Shown piece by piece: positions 8,728 to 17,470 of a DNA stretch of 64,000 bases. The number at the start of each line of letters is the position of its first letter. Positions within the stretch are counted from its first letter, which is position 1. The notes beneath the pieces were generated by a model. It searched no databases. It had not been told where the DNA came from and worked only from the letters and a program-made list of their open reading frames with translations. Location: positions 124,001 to 188,000 of the forward strand of contig JBBAAK010000001.1 of assembly GCA_041658345.1 (NCBI GenBank), read 5' to 3'. The translations under genes and the position numbers were made by a program. Source of the DNA: JBAZYV01 sp041658345 (GTDB lineage: Bacteria; Patescibacteriota; Gracilibacteria; UBA1369; 2-02-FULL-48-14).

Positions 8728-10443
8728 ATGGTACAAGAACTACCAGTACGAGAAGTTGATTTAAGGGAAGATCCTGCAATGCGTAGGTTGAATAGACGTG
8801 CTGAACGTCTTAATAGACGCGAAAATGCTAAAGCAAAGGATTTAGGAGAGGATGAGAAAACAGTCCAAAAAGAAATGGATGATTTAACTCTTGAACTTAA
8901 ATCCGAAACCGATCCTCGCAAACGAGCAGAAAAAACAAATGAACTTGCCGATTTAAAAGATGAACTTACTGCGATAGGGGCAAAAAAGAAAGCTGTTACC
9001 GATAAGTTCAATCAAAAAGGCGAACGCGCTGTAGAAAAAGTACTCGGCCCAAAACAGGACAAACTTGATGCAAAACTCGCGCAAATTGAGTCTATAAATA
9101 AAAGGCTTGTGGAAATTGAAGATGCATTAACAGCTTTGGTAAAAAAAGGTGAAGATAAAACCTCTAATGAATTAAGAACTGAAGCCTCATTTAATAAAGA
9201 GAAAGCCAATCTACAGGAACAATTAAAATCTTTGGAGAAAAAAGATAATGTTGTTGAGCTAAAAGCTCGCCAAGAGGCCTATAAAAAAATGGAAGCAGAA
9301 TCCAAAAAAGGCGAACTTTTGACTTTGGCACAACTTGAAAACGCTTTGAATGATTCTGAAGTACCGTTGCCAGTGGAAAGTGTCGCAACTACAGGCACAA
9401 CAGCACCAACAGGGGGAAAAGCCGTTGTCTTATTGGACAAAAATGGGAATTCACCGTTGGAAGCAGAAGTAAAATTTGATGGAAAGGACACAACTAAAGA
9501 AGGCGACGAAACCATCTCCGGCAAACTTGATATTATTCTGAAGGCGCTTTCAATAGATTTGGCGAACTTGCCAAACCCAAAGAATACTATTGATAAATTA
9601 GCATATGGTGCAAAAGCCACTCTTTTCCAGTTGATTATAATGTTTAGCGGAGAAAATACTGAATGGGCTAAGGAATTATCTCCGGATCAAAAAAAGAATT
9701 TGGAAAAAGGTATTGGGCTTAAACTAGTACCTGGTGAAGAAGGTAAAATGACGATTGAGTGGATTACACCTGAGCCGGAATACCAACCACCAAATAAAAC
9801 AGTTACAAAAGTATTTGAGAAATTCTTTGGTAAGGGTGAGAAGTTAGAAAAGCCTTTTGAGACGATTACAAAAGATATGACACTAAAGGAGCTTGAGGCT
9901 TCTTTGAGTAAAGAATCAGACCAAAGCAGTGAATATGTTAAAAAAGGTATGGAGTTAGTTGCTAAAATGAAGGCAAATGGAGTGACAGAAAATGATAAGG
10001 TGATGGCATTCCTAGAAAAAGATGGAGGAAAATTGTTGGATGCTGATGACGAGGCTGTAGTTAAAGTCCAAGGAGATCTGAATGAAACTATTCTGGCTTT
10101 GTCAGATGAAAAAAACGTTCAGTTATTTGAAAAAACGCTCGGATCGATTAATCCGAAGGCTAAGTTCACGAAGGAAATGCTTTTTACTGACTTCCTCAAA
10201 CTTGTTACCGAACAGTATAAAAACATTACACCGATAGATAGAGCTGTATGGGACAAGGTCTTAACTCAAACACTGACCCAAAACCCTGATATTTTAAAGA
10301 CTCAAACACTCTTTGAGTATGCAAGTAACTGCACTAAGCCTGGAAGCACTATGAGTGAAAATAAGAAAGCCATCGCGAAAAAAATCCTAGAATTAATAAA
10401 TGCAAATGAAAGTGCTACTGCTCCTGCTCCCTCACCTAAATAA
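8728..10443 (+). CDS. Large coiled-coil protein, unknown
   Basis: 571 residues. Residues about 5-200 are an almost unbroken charged coiled coil (R-R-x-E-R-L-N-R-R-E repeats, then many K/E heptads). A Thr/Gly/Ala linker near 217-230 leads to a mostly helical C-terminal half with T-L-x-D-F-L-K-type helices, ending in an Ala/Pro/Ser tail. No signal peptide or membrane segment is seen. No enzymatic motif is visible; a structural or scaffold role is possible (inference). It follows the 130-residue gene by 9 bp, and the gene at 10493 has its own promoter. Confidence 0.8.
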   Translation: MVQELPVREVDLREDPAMRRLNRRAERLNRRENAKAKDLGEDEKTVQKEMDDLTLELKSETDPRKRAEKTNELADLKDELTAIGAKKKAVTDKFNQKGERAVEKVLGPKQDKLDAKLAQIESINKRLVEIEDALTALVKKGEDKTSNELRTEASFNKEKANLQEQLKSLEKKDNVVELKARQEAYKKMEAESKKGELLTLAQLENALNDSEVPLPVESVATTGTTAPTGGKAVVLLDKNGNSPLEAEVKFDGKDTTKEGDETISGKLDIILKALSIDLANLPNPKNTIDKLAYGAKATLFQLIIMFSGENTEWAKELSPDQKKNLEKGIGLKLVPGEEGKMTIEWITPEPEYQPPNKTVTKVFEKFFGKGEKLEKPFETITKDMTLKELEASLSKESDQSSEYVKKGMELVAKMKANGVTENDKVMAFLEKDGGKLLDADDEAVVKVQGDLNETILALSDEKNVQLFEKTLGSINPKAKFTKEMLFTDFLKLVTEQYKNITPIDRAVWDKVLTQTLTQNPDILKTQTLFEYASNCTKPGSTMSENKKAIAKKILELINANESATAPAPSPK

Positions 10444-10452
10444 AACTTCATC

Positions 10453-10481
10453 TTCACAACAGTAACCTTAATCTATATAAT
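10453..10481 (+). promoter_or_regulatory. Promoter of the 10.5-kb gene
   Basis: TTCACA (10453-10458), 17-bp spacer, TATAAT (10476-10481). The ATG at 10493 lies 11 nt further. This excludes the in-frame TTG at 10484, which would sit at or before the transcription start. Confidence 0.6.
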
Positions 10482-10492
10482 CTTTGAGAATT

Positions 10493-10996
10493 ATGGATCC
10501 TACTACGCCAATAGCAACAAATTCGGGAGCTGGGCAGGGCGCTACACAAGATGGTGCGCAAGGCTCTGTTAATCCTGCAGATCCACAAGCTACAGGTGGT
10601 GATTATGATGTGCCACAAGTGGTTCTAGATAAATATCCGGAGCTTGTTGAGCTAATCAAAAAAACAGAATCAATGTCACGCGAGGAGCGAGAATATTGGT
10701 TCCAGATTTTGCCAATAATGACGGACGATCAAGTAAGCAGATTAAAGACAATTCTTGAAGAAGAGGCTTCTCAACTTTCCAAACTGGACACCGAATACCA
10801 AGATGAGCTTGCGAAGTTGAATCAAAAACATCTTGAGGAATGGAATACTATGCAAAAGAAACAAGAACGTGAAAAATTGCAAGAAGCGGAGGCTACAAAT
10901 GAAGCCGATGAGGCCAAAAAAGAGGCTGACATTTTGGGACAATTGGATGCCGGCGCAAATAGCGATGCTAGTGGCTCTGCTCCAACTAATCCTTAA
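10493..10996 (+). CDS. Unknown protein with central coiled coil
   Basis: 167 residues: a low-complexity Gly/Ala/Gln/Thr N-terminus (about 1-30), a short helical domain with S-R-E-E-R-E-Y-W-F and M-T-D-D-Q-V-S-R-L-K, then a long charged coiled coil (Q-K-K-Q-E-R-E-K-L-Q-E-A-E) and an Asp/Ala/Ser tail. No signal sequence. Start chosen from the promoter position. Its last 11 bp overlap the end of the convergent sortase gene. It shares its style with the two preceding genes, which suggests a common but unknown structure. Confidence 0.75.
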   Translation: MDPTTPIATNSGAGQGATQDGAQGSVNPADPQATGGDYDVPQVVLDKYPELVELIKKTESMSREEREYWFQILPIMTDDQVSRLKTILEEEASQLSKLDTEYQDELAKLNQKHLEEWNTMQKKQEREKLQEAEATNEADEAKKEADILGQLDAGANSDASGSAPTNP

Positions 10997-11888
10997 TTAG
11001 CTCGGCGGTAACAATCAAACGTCTAAACGCTGTACCTACCGGAGTGCAAGTTACCAGCGTTAATTTGTAGTCGTCGCCCTGCTCCAAACTGCTCACATCC
11101 GTTGGGTAAACTTCTTTTTTGCCTATCACGCGGTAGTGATATTCATTTTGATTGTAGGTTAGAACAATATCATCACCAATTTTTATCTTTGGCAATAAGG
11201 CAAAAACCGTATTGAACTCGCTGAGCTCCCAAAATACATTTGAGCTATGCCCGGTAAAAAAAGCGTTACCTTTTTGGCCCGGATTCGCGGTGCCCGGATA
11301 ATGCACAACACCTTGCAAAAGCGTTTCACGTATTTGTTCTTCAAGACCAACCCAATCGTTTGATTCAATTGCGTTTATGCCAAGGAGTGGCTCAACAATT
11401 GGAGCATCTATTTTTAGGCCCGGTATTTTTATGCGATTATCATAAGAGGTTGGCACCAAAGAAAGGGCCGGGACGTAATCCTTTTGATCTGTTAAATTTG
11501 TTTCGAACACTGCAAGCGGAGCTGTTTTTACCGAGGAAGAGATTTTGCTTTCTTGCCATGGATCATTTATTTGATTTTGGTTTGAGATCGATGCGATTTC
11601 AGGTTTATTGAATGCATCTTTTATGCTCGATAGTGCAATTTTTGAGTAGGCAGAAGCATTCGTGAGTGCGAATAAAATTCCATAAAGGATTAATGCCGTA
11701 ATCGCAAAGTGCTTAATCCCAGCAAATGGCAAAAAGCTAAAAAATGGCTTTCTTATAAGCAAAATGTCCGCGATTGCCTTCTCATGCGCAAGCAAATCCA
11801 GGCGAATATAAGACTCCTCATTTGCTGTGAGAATTTTTCTGTCTGCCTTTAAGGCAAGTACGCGGTATTTTGCGTGGATTTTGTTCAT
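10986..11888 (-). CDS. Sortase family transpeptidase (class D/E-like)
   Basis: 300 residues. A basic cytoplasmic N-terminus is followed by one membrane segment (about 55-75), a linker and the sortase beta-barrel. The catalytic triad is visible: His214 (T-G-H-S-S), Cys281 (L-V-T-C-T-P) and Arg289/290 (F-R-R-L). Sortases attach proteins with a C-terminal LPxTG-like signal to the cell surface. No protein in this window has a clear LPxTG-hydrophobic-basic tail, so the substrate is elsewhere or the recognition motif is atypical. A TATAAT promoter lies inside the end of mnmA. Confidence 0.9.
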   Translation of the reverse strand: MNKIHAKYRVLALKADRKILTANEESYIRLDLLAHEKAIADILLIRKPFFSFLPFAGIKHFAITALILYGILFALTNASAYSKIALSSIKDAFNKPEIASISNQNQINDPWQESKISSSVKTAPLAVFETNLTDQKDYVPALSLVPTSYDNRIKIPGLKIDAPIVEPLLGINAIESNDWVGLEEQIRETLLQGVVHYPGTANPGQKGNAFFTGHSSNVFWELSEFNTVFALLPKIKIGDDIVLTYNQNEYHYRVIGKKEVYPTDVSSLEQGDDYKLTLVTCTPVGTAFRRLIVTAELIKD

Positions 11889-11895
11889 TTTTAAT

Positions 11896-13008
11896 CTATT
11901 TATTATACCATACCATTAGTCCGCCTCCAACAAGCTCTTTACCCTTATAAAGTACGAGTGATTGGCCGGCCATTATTGCTCGCTCGGGTTTATTGAATTT
12001 AAAATAGATTTTTTTGTCTTTTTTAATAAGTTTTCCCTCTGAAAGTTTGCCTTGGCTTCTTATTTTTGCGCTGAAGGGCGAATTTGTTTTTGGCAGTTCT
12101 CCACTTAAAAAATTTACGTCTTTAAGTTCAACCGTTTGCGTAAAAAGTTCGTTTTCATCGCCTATATATAATAGGTTTTTTTTGTGATCCATTTTGTTTA
12201 CATAAAGTGCCGGCCCACCACCTATGCAAATGCCTTTACGTTGACCAATCGTGTAAAAAGGGAGCCCTTTATGCTCTCCGACTATTTTACCATTTGTATC
12301 TTGTATTTGACCACTTTTGTAATCTTTTTTTTGCGTTAAATAACGCTTTAAAAATTCTTCACCGGTTTTTTCTGGATAAAAACATACGCCTTGGCTTTCA
12401 CGCTTTTCGGCGACTTCTTTTAAGCCAAGTTTTCGTGCCATTTCTCGCACTTTTGGCTTTGTATATTTACCAATCGGAAACAAGACTTTTTTTAACTTTT
12501 CTTGTGTCAAATTATATAAAAAATAAGTTTGGTCTTTTGACTCATCCTTTCCACTGTACAAGTGCATTTCTCCGTTTTTGTCCTTTTTAATTAATGCGTA
12601 ATGGCCCGTTGCCAAAAAATCACAACCAAGTTCCTCCATTTTTTTAAATAAAAGTCCAAATTTAATTTTTTTATTGCATTCCACGCATGGATTTGGAGTT
12701 TCACCCTTTTTAAATCCTTCCAAAAAATAATTTACAACACTGTCTTTAAAATCATTTTCAAAATCAAGTACGTAAAATGGCGCATCCAAGCTTTGGCAAA
12801 CAGACCGTGCAATCATTAGAGATTCAATTGAACAACATTTATTTTGTGGAAAATTTTTCGTTTCTTCACTGTTAAAAATTGTTTTATCCGCCCATAAATT
12901 CATGTATACACCAATGCATTCGTAGCCTTCTTTTTTTAAAAGTGCCATGGCCACGGACGAATCCAAACCGCCGGACATGGCTACTAAAACTTTCTTGTTT
13001 TTCTTCAT
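11896..13008 (-). CDS. mnmA: tRNA-specific 2-thiouridylase
   Basis: 370 residues. Makes 2-thiouridine at position 34 of Lys, Glu and Gln tRNAs using ATP and persulfide sulfur. The PP-loop S-G-G-L-D-S-S lies at about 11-17; the two active Cys are seen in N-P-C-V-E-C and in E-S-Q-G-V-C-F-Y; the substrate segment D-Q-T-Y-F-L-Y is intact. Divergent from rel across 65 bp. The sortase gene lies 7 bp downstream on the same strand. Confidence 0.97.
   Translation of the reverse strand: MKKNKKVLVAMSGGLDSSVAMALLKKEGYECIGVYMNLWADKTIFNSEETKNFPQNKCCSIESLMIARSVCQSLDAPFYVLDFENDFKDSVVNYFLEGFKKGETPNPCVECNKKIKFGLLFKKMEELGCDFLATGHYALIKKDKNGEMHLYSGKDESKDQTYFLYNLTQEKLKKVLFPIGKYTKPKVREMARKLGLKEVAEKRESQGVCFYPEKTGEEFLKRYLTQKKDYKSGQIQDTNGKIVGEHKGLPFYTIGQRKGICIGGGPALYVNKMDHKKNLLYIGDENELFTQTVELKDVNFLSGELPKTNSPFSAKIRSQGKLSEGKLIKKDKKIYFKFNKPERAIMAGQSLVLYKGKELVGGGLMVWYNK
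11902..11907 (-). promoter_or_regulatory. -10 element of the sortase gene
   Basis: Minus-strand TGGTATAAT (extended -10), 13 nt before the sortase ATG at 11888 and inside the 3' end of mnmA. Confidence 0.5.
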
Positions 13009-13014
13009 AAAGTC

Positions 13015-13042
13015 TTGCCTGATTGGGCTGTATTAATATAAA
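13015..13042 (+). promoter_or_regulatory. Promoter of rel
   Basis: TTGCCT (13015-13020), 16-bp spacer, TATAAA (13037-13042), 31 bp before the rel ATG. Confidence 0.5.
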
Positions 13043-13043
13043 A

Positions 13044-13062
13044 TGACTAATCAGTTTAGTCA
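13044..13062. promoter_or_regulatory. Inverted repeat at the rel transcription start
   Basis: TGACTA (13044-13049) and TAGTCA (13057-13062) form a 6-bp inverted repeat just downstream of the rel -10 element, where a repressor could act. No regulator is known. Confidence 0.3.
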
Positions 13063-13073
13063 ACACTGTAATT

Positions 13074-15062
13074 ATGATTGATCAGGTTGTCAGTGTCGCC
13101 AAAACATATTTACCGCGTTTAAATGAAAAACGTTTACGTGAGGCTTATTTATTTGCAAAAAATGCACATGAAGGACAAATGAGAAAAGATGGATCCGACT
13201 ATATAATTCACCCTATGAGTGCGGCATTGATTTTAACCGGACTCAAGGTTGATGAAGACACTTTAATAGCCACTATTTTGCATGATGTGCCGGAGGATAC
13301 CACAGCTACTTTGGAGGAAATTGGTGAAAAATTTGGAGCAAAAGTCAGATTTCTTGTTGATGGAATCACCAAACTTTCAAAAGTCCATTATCGCGATGAT
13401 ATGGAGGGAAGGCATGTGGAATCACTTAAGAAATTTTTTATACACAGCGCAAAAGATCCACGTATTATTTTGATTAAATTGGCGGATAGACTACATAACA
13501 TGAGAACAATTGATGCCGTGAATCCGGAAAAACGTATGCGCATTGCACGCGAGACTATGGAAATTTTTGTTCCGATAGCAAATTTGCTAGGTATATGGGA
13601 ATTAAAAAATCAACTTGAAGATTTGTGTTTTAAGGTACTTTGGCCAAATGAATTCAAAGAAATCAATGATCTCGTCCAGGAAACGACTTATCAAAAAATG
13701 GGTGTACTAAATGAGACAATACATAAAACCGGATCGTTGCTAAAAAAAGCAGGCATAAATTACATCTCAATAGAAGGGAGAGAAAAAAATTTGTATTCGA
13801 TATATAAAAAAATGTTACGCAGAAAAAAAAGTTTTAGTGAAATATATGACATTATCGGAATACGAATAATAGTTAAAAACGTAGAACAGTGTTATCAGAC
13901 GCTTGGCATCCTACATCAAAATTTTACTCCCAAGATGGGAAGGCTTAAAGATTACATAGCAATACCAAAAAACAATGGGTATAAAAGCATCCACACTACG
14001 GTGTTTGGTTTAAAGGGGGTTGTCTCTGAATTCCAAATTCGTACTGAAGATATGCATATAGAGAATGAATATGGAATCGCTGCGCATCATTTCTACAAAG
14101 ATGACAAAAAGGTACACTTAAAAAAGAAGCTCCAAAAAAAATATCAGTGGGTAAAAAGTATTTTGGATTTACAGCGTGACATTAAAGACAGTAAAAAGTT
14201 TTTAGCACGACTGAAATTGGACGTTTTTGAAGATAGAATTTTTGTTTTTACGCCAAAAGGCGATGTGATTGATTTGCCAAAAGGTTCCACCGTAATAGAT
14301 TTTGCTTACCACGTGCATAGTGACCTTGGGATGATAGCTACGGGAGCGATTATAAATGGCAAACGTTGCGTTATCTCCACAAAATTGGAAAGTGGGGACA
14401 CTGTTTCCGTTGAAAGTTCCGAAGAGTCTGATGGTCCACAAATAAGCTGGCTTTCTTTTGCAAAAACCCATCTTGCACGTACGCATATCCGTGAGTTTTT
14501 AAAAGAAAAAAATCGCACCTCAGTCCTGGCTGATGCAACGTCTATATTGGATGAAAAAATCAAATTGCTGGGGCTCGGCGGGCTAGCCAGTATAAATGAT
14601 TTACAAAAACTGTCTGCGCTTAAATTTTTCAACATTGAATCTTGGGAAGATGTTTTGTACAAGCTTGGTGATGGGACAATAGATGTGGCTGATTTGATCC
14701 ATGCACTTTTTACGAAAGAAGATCTAATTGGATTTGAAAGCGCCCCTGCGGATATAAAAGCATATGAAACGAGTATGTTGCATAAAAAAACCGACCTTAT
14801 GAATCCAGAAAAAATTCATAAAATATCAATAACTATAGATAGTAGAAATCGTATAGGCTTGCTAAGAGATTTATGTGATGAACTTGTTGGACTTGGTATA
14901 AATATAGTTTCGGTTCAAACTCTTCCACACGTTGATGCACAAATCCATCGCTTACATTTTGTGCTTGAGATTTTGGACATAACTCAATACGAAAATGCCA
15001 TGTACAAACTAAGAAGTGTGAATGGCGTTTTGAATATTACTCGCGTCCAAAATGATTCTTGA
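13074..15062 (+). CDS. rel: Bifunctional (p)ppGpp synthetase/hydrolase (RelA/SpoT family)
   Basis: 662 residues with the long RSH layout: HD hydrolase domain (H-D-x-P-E-D-T near 69-75, plus the N-terminal H-x-x-Q-x-R-K-D-G-x-x-Y segment), synthetase domain with Y-S-I-Y-K-K-M and the G-Y-K-S-I-H-T loop, TGS domain near 385-445 (F-T-P-K-G-D-V-I-D-L-P) and a C-terminal ACT domain near 590-660. It makes and degrades the stringent-response alarmone. Both active sites appear intact. The single copy here is probably the only long RSH. Its 3' end overlaps the convergent HisA-like gene by 26 bp. Confidence 0.96.
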   Translation: MIDQVVSVAKTYLPRLNEKRLREAYLFAKNAHEGQMRKDGSDYIIHPMSAALILTGLKVDEDTLIATILHDVPEDTTATLEEIGEKFGAKVRFLVDGITKLSKVHYRDDMEGRHVESLKKFFIHSAKDPRIILIKLADRLHNMRTIDAVNPEKRMRIARETMEIFVPIANLLGIWELKNQLEDLCFKVLWPNEFKEINDLVQETTYQKMGVLNETIHKTGSLLKKAGINYISIEGREKNLYSIYKKMLRRKKSFSEIYDIIGIRIIVKNVEQCYQTLGILHQNFTPKMGRLKDYIAIPKNNGYKSIHTTVFGLKGVVSEFQIRTEDMHIENEYGIAAHHFYKDDKKVHLKKKLQKKYQWVKSILDLQRDIKDSKKFLARLKLDVFEDRIFVFTPKGDVIDLPKGSTVIDFAYHVHSDLGMIATGAIINGKRCVISTKLESGDTVSVESSEESDGPQISWLSFAKTHLARTHIREFLKEKNRTSVLADATSILDEKIKLLGLGGLASINDLQKLSALKFFNIESWEDVLYKLGDGTIDVADLIHALFTKEDLIGFESAPADIKAYETSMLHKKTDLMNPEKIHKISITIDSRNRIGLLRDLCDELVGLGINIVSVQTLPHVDAQIHRLHFVLEILDITQYENAMYKLRSVNGVLNITRVQNDS

Positions 15063-15696
15063 TTGTACTTGGGCTTAATATGTTCTCATAAAATGCACGC
15101 CCTATTACGGCCCCTTTTACGCCAGCTTTTTTGAGCAAAGTTAAATGGTACTCATCGCTTACTCCGCCTGATGCGTAAATATTTGCGCCAGAAAAATAAA
15201 CGCATTTTTCCATTAGATCATAATTCGGATTAAATAAAGTGCCTTCCGCGTTCATGTCTTTTACAAGTATGTCTTTAAAGCCCATTGCCACATATTTTTC
15301 ACAAAGGGCTGGCACGTCGTCATAAAAATATGCTTGGATGCCCGGTATGATTTTTTCTCCAAATTCCGCAAGTGCATCTTTAAAAATATTTTCAGCGCTA
15401 TGGCCAAGCACAATGCGATTGGCACCTCCATTTAAAAGATTTCTGATTGTTTCCATACTACGCACCTGCCCGGCCCACCAAATCTCGCCAGAGAATGCTT
15501 TGCGAAATAATGGTAATCTGGCTTGCTCAGTACCGTTCAAGTCCACTATAAAAAGTGCCTCCATCCCCTCTGCATCAAACCATTTTGCATATGTCTCCGG
15601 CGCACGGTCATAAACTTTTTTTTGATCGTTTTCACTGCCCTTATAAAGGGAAACCGCGTTCCCGTTTTGCAAAAAAATGTTCGGTATTATGTGCAT
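15037..15696 (-). CDS. HisA-like (beta/alpha)8 barrel protein, catalytic Asp residues absent
   Basis: 219 residues, similar in outline to phosphoribosylformimino-AICAR ribotide isomerase (HisA): the N-terminal P-x-I-x-L-x-x-G strand, both phosphate-binding ends (A-S-G-G-V-S and G-A-V-I-G-R-A-F) and a D-M-N-A-E-G-T-L segment are recognisable. However, the first catalytic Asp of HisA (P-A-I-D-L) is Phe here (P-N-I-F-L), and the second (S-L-D-T-R-G-G) has no counterpart. No other his gene is present. The true function is unknown; a name of HisA would be misleading. It starts 1 bp after the end of ychF, so it is in an aroD-ychF-hisA-like operon. Confidence 0.75.
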   Translation of the reverse strand: MHIIPNIFLQNGNAVSLYKGSENDQKKVYDRAPETYAKWFDAEGMEALFIVDLNGTEQARLPLFRKAFSGEIWWAGQVRSMETIRNLLNGGANRIVLGHSAENIFKDALAEFGEKIIPGIQAYFYDDVPALCEKYVAMGFKDILVKDMNAEGTLFNPNYDLMEKCVYFSGANIYASGGVSDEYHLTLLKKAGVKGAVIGRAFYENILSPSTIKNHFGRE

Positions 15697-15697
15697 C

Positions 15698-16792
15698 TTA
15701 GTCGTTAAATCTAAAGTGCATTACGTCACCATCTTTAACTACGTATTCTTTGCCCTCAAGACGCATTAAACCTTTTTCACGGGCTTTTAATTCACCCCCA
15801 CAAGTTATGTAATCGTTATAAGAAATTACTTCTGCGCGTATGAATCCTTTTTCAAAATCCGTGTGAATTGCTCCTGCAGCTTCCGGTGCTTTTGCCCCTT
15901 TTCTTATTGTCCAAGCACGGACTTCCTTTTCACCCGCTGTAAAGTAAGTTTGTAACCCCAAAATGTCATAAGCCTCGCGGATCACATGATGTAGCCCCGT
16001 TTCTTTAAGCCCTAATTCCTTTAAATACGCCGTTGCTTCTTCTTGGCTAAATGCAATTAATTCCGCCTCCACGCGTGCGGAAATCGGTATGATTTTATCT
16101 GTAGCTTTAAGTCCAAGTTCTTTCCTCAAATCTTCTTCATCTATGCCGGCAACATCTTTTTCACTAACATTCACAATAAACATCATCGGCTTCATTGTGA
16201 TTAGGTGCAGATCGCGTAGCATTTCTTTTTCTTCATCCGTTAGATCCAATGTGCAAGCCAAATTACCCGCCTCAAGTTGTGGCTTAATGCGCTCCAAAAG
16301 TGCGCTGTAAACAATTTTTTCTTTATCACCGCCACGAGCTTCACTAATTGCTTTTGCAATGCGTTTTTCCAGAGTTTGCAAGTCGGCCAAAATGAGTTCG
16401 GATTCAATAATTTCGCGGTCGCGTTTTGGATCAACATTGTCGTGCACATGTATTACATCACCTTCTTTAAAATGGCGTACCACTTGCCCTATTGCATGGC
16501 ACTCACGAATGTGCGATAAAAATTGGTTACCTAGTCCCTCGCCTTGGCTTGCGCCTTTTACAAGACCAGCAACGTCAACAAATTCAACAATCGCAGGAAT
16601 TATTTTTTGTGGATTAACTATCCCGGCAAGTTCTTGCAAACGTTCATCCGGCACTTCAACCACTCCAACATTCGGGTCTATTGTGCAAAATGGATAATTC
16701 GCAGCCATTGCACTTTGGCTTTTTGTAAGTGCATTAAACAACGTTGATTTACCAACGTTTGGAAGCCCGACAATGGCGATTTGTAAATTCAT
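15698..16792 (-). CDS. ychF: Ribosome-binding ATPase YchF (Obg family)
   Basis: 364 residues, the usual length. P-loop G-L-P-N-V-G-K-S-T near 9-17, D-V-A-G-L switch II, and N-V-S-E in place of the GTPase N-K-x-D, the change that gives YchF its ATP preference. A coiled-coil insertion near the middle and a C-terminal TGS domain (F-T-A-G-E-K-E-V-R-A-W) complete the protein. It binds ribosomes and modulates translation of leaderless mRNAs in E. coli, which is of interest because many genes here look leaderless. It lies 23 bp after aroD. Confidence 0.96.
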   Translation of the reverse strand: MNLQIAIVGLPNVGKSTLFNALTKSQSAMAANYPFCTIDPNVGVVEVPDERLQELAGIVNPQKIIPAIVEFVDVAGLVKGASQGEGLGNQFLSHIRECHAIGQVVRHFKEGDVIHVHDNVDPKRDREIIESELILADLQTLEKRIAKAISEARGGDKEKIVYSALLERIKPQLEAGNLACTLDLTDEEKEMLRDLHLITMKPMMFIVNVSEKDVAGIDEEDLRKELGLKATDKIIPISARVEAELIAFSQEEATAYLKELGLKETGLHHVIREAYDILGLQTYFTAGEKEVRAWTIRKGAKAPEAAGAIHTDFEKGFIRAEVISYNDYITCGGELKAREKGLMRLEGKEYVVKDGDVMHFRFND

Positions 16793-16815
16793 TTGATTTG
16801 TTTACGGCTTGCACT

Positions 16816-17445
16816 TTAATGGACTTCCCATTCTTTCTCAAGTTCCTCTTTTGTGAGTTGGCCCGGAGCAGAAGCTTTTGTACCTTTTACCGGTGCATAA
16901 TAAAAGATCGAGCCTAAAAGTGGTGCTTTTATACGTACTTCCCTGGCTAGATTCCCCATGCCTGTAATTATCAGACGATCTTTAAATTGTGGTTCGCTGA
17001 GTAGATCCAGTAATGTCTGCGCATCTTCCTGCGTTTTTACAAAGGTCGCGATTTTTAGCAGATTCGGCTTGTCTTTTTGCATTGTATTTAAAATCTCAAT
17101 AAGTTCATTTTTTGATGGTGTCTCTTCAAAATTATGGTAGGAGCGTATAATTTTTGTCTTTTTGTTGGTAACAAGTGTTAAAAATTCATTGTCTACTTTT
17201 AAATCATGCGGAACATCCAAATACTCCATGCCTGCAGTTGAAGCTCTTTTTAGCATGTCGAGTGAAGCACTTTTACCAATAAATGGCTTTTTAAAGGTGT
17301 TAATGATGACTTTTAAGTCGCCTTTTACACGCATTTCATCAAGCCACAACTCAATTAGATCTGCTTTATCTGCAAAATTGCGCAGAGATTGAACCAGTAA
17401 AATAAAACTTTCGGGCTTGAGTGGGAGAACGTGCTTTGCTTTCAT
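16816..17445 (-). CDS. aroD: Type I 3-dehydroquinate dehydratase
   Basis: 209 residues from the ATG at 17445. Third step of the shikimate pathway: dehydrates 3-dehydroquinate through a Schiff base. The Schiff-base Lys is K131 (L-L-K-I-A) and the general-base His is H104 (S-Y-H-N-F-E-E-T-P). The substrate loop A-S-A-P-G-Q is present. The 17445 start leaves a 25-bp divergent region with the MscS gene; the longer frame starting at 17517 would run through that gene's start. No other aro gene is seen in the window. Confidence 0.9.
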   Translation of the reverse strand: MKAKHVLPLKPESFILLVQSLRNFADKADLIELWLDEMRVKGDLKVIINTFKKPFIGKSASLDMLKRASTAGMEYLDVPHDLKVDNEFLTLVTNKKTKIIRSYHNFEETPSKNELIEILNTMQKDKPNLLKIATFVKTQEDAQTLLDLLSEPQFKDRLIITGMGNLAREVRIKAPLLGSIFYYAPVKGTKASAPGQLTKEELEKEWEVH

Positions 17446-17457
17446 TGATTCAGATGC

Positions 17458-17463
17458 TAAATT
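17458..17463 (+). promoter_or_regulatory. -10 element of the mini-MscS gene, leaderless type
   Basis: TGC-TAAATT (extended -10) ends 7 nt before the ATG at 17471. Confidence 0.4.
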
Positions 17464-17470
17464 AAAGCCC

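Noticed and set aside
15037..15696. Naming the gene hisA.
   Set aside because: Both catalytic Asp residues are absent and no other histidine gene is present.
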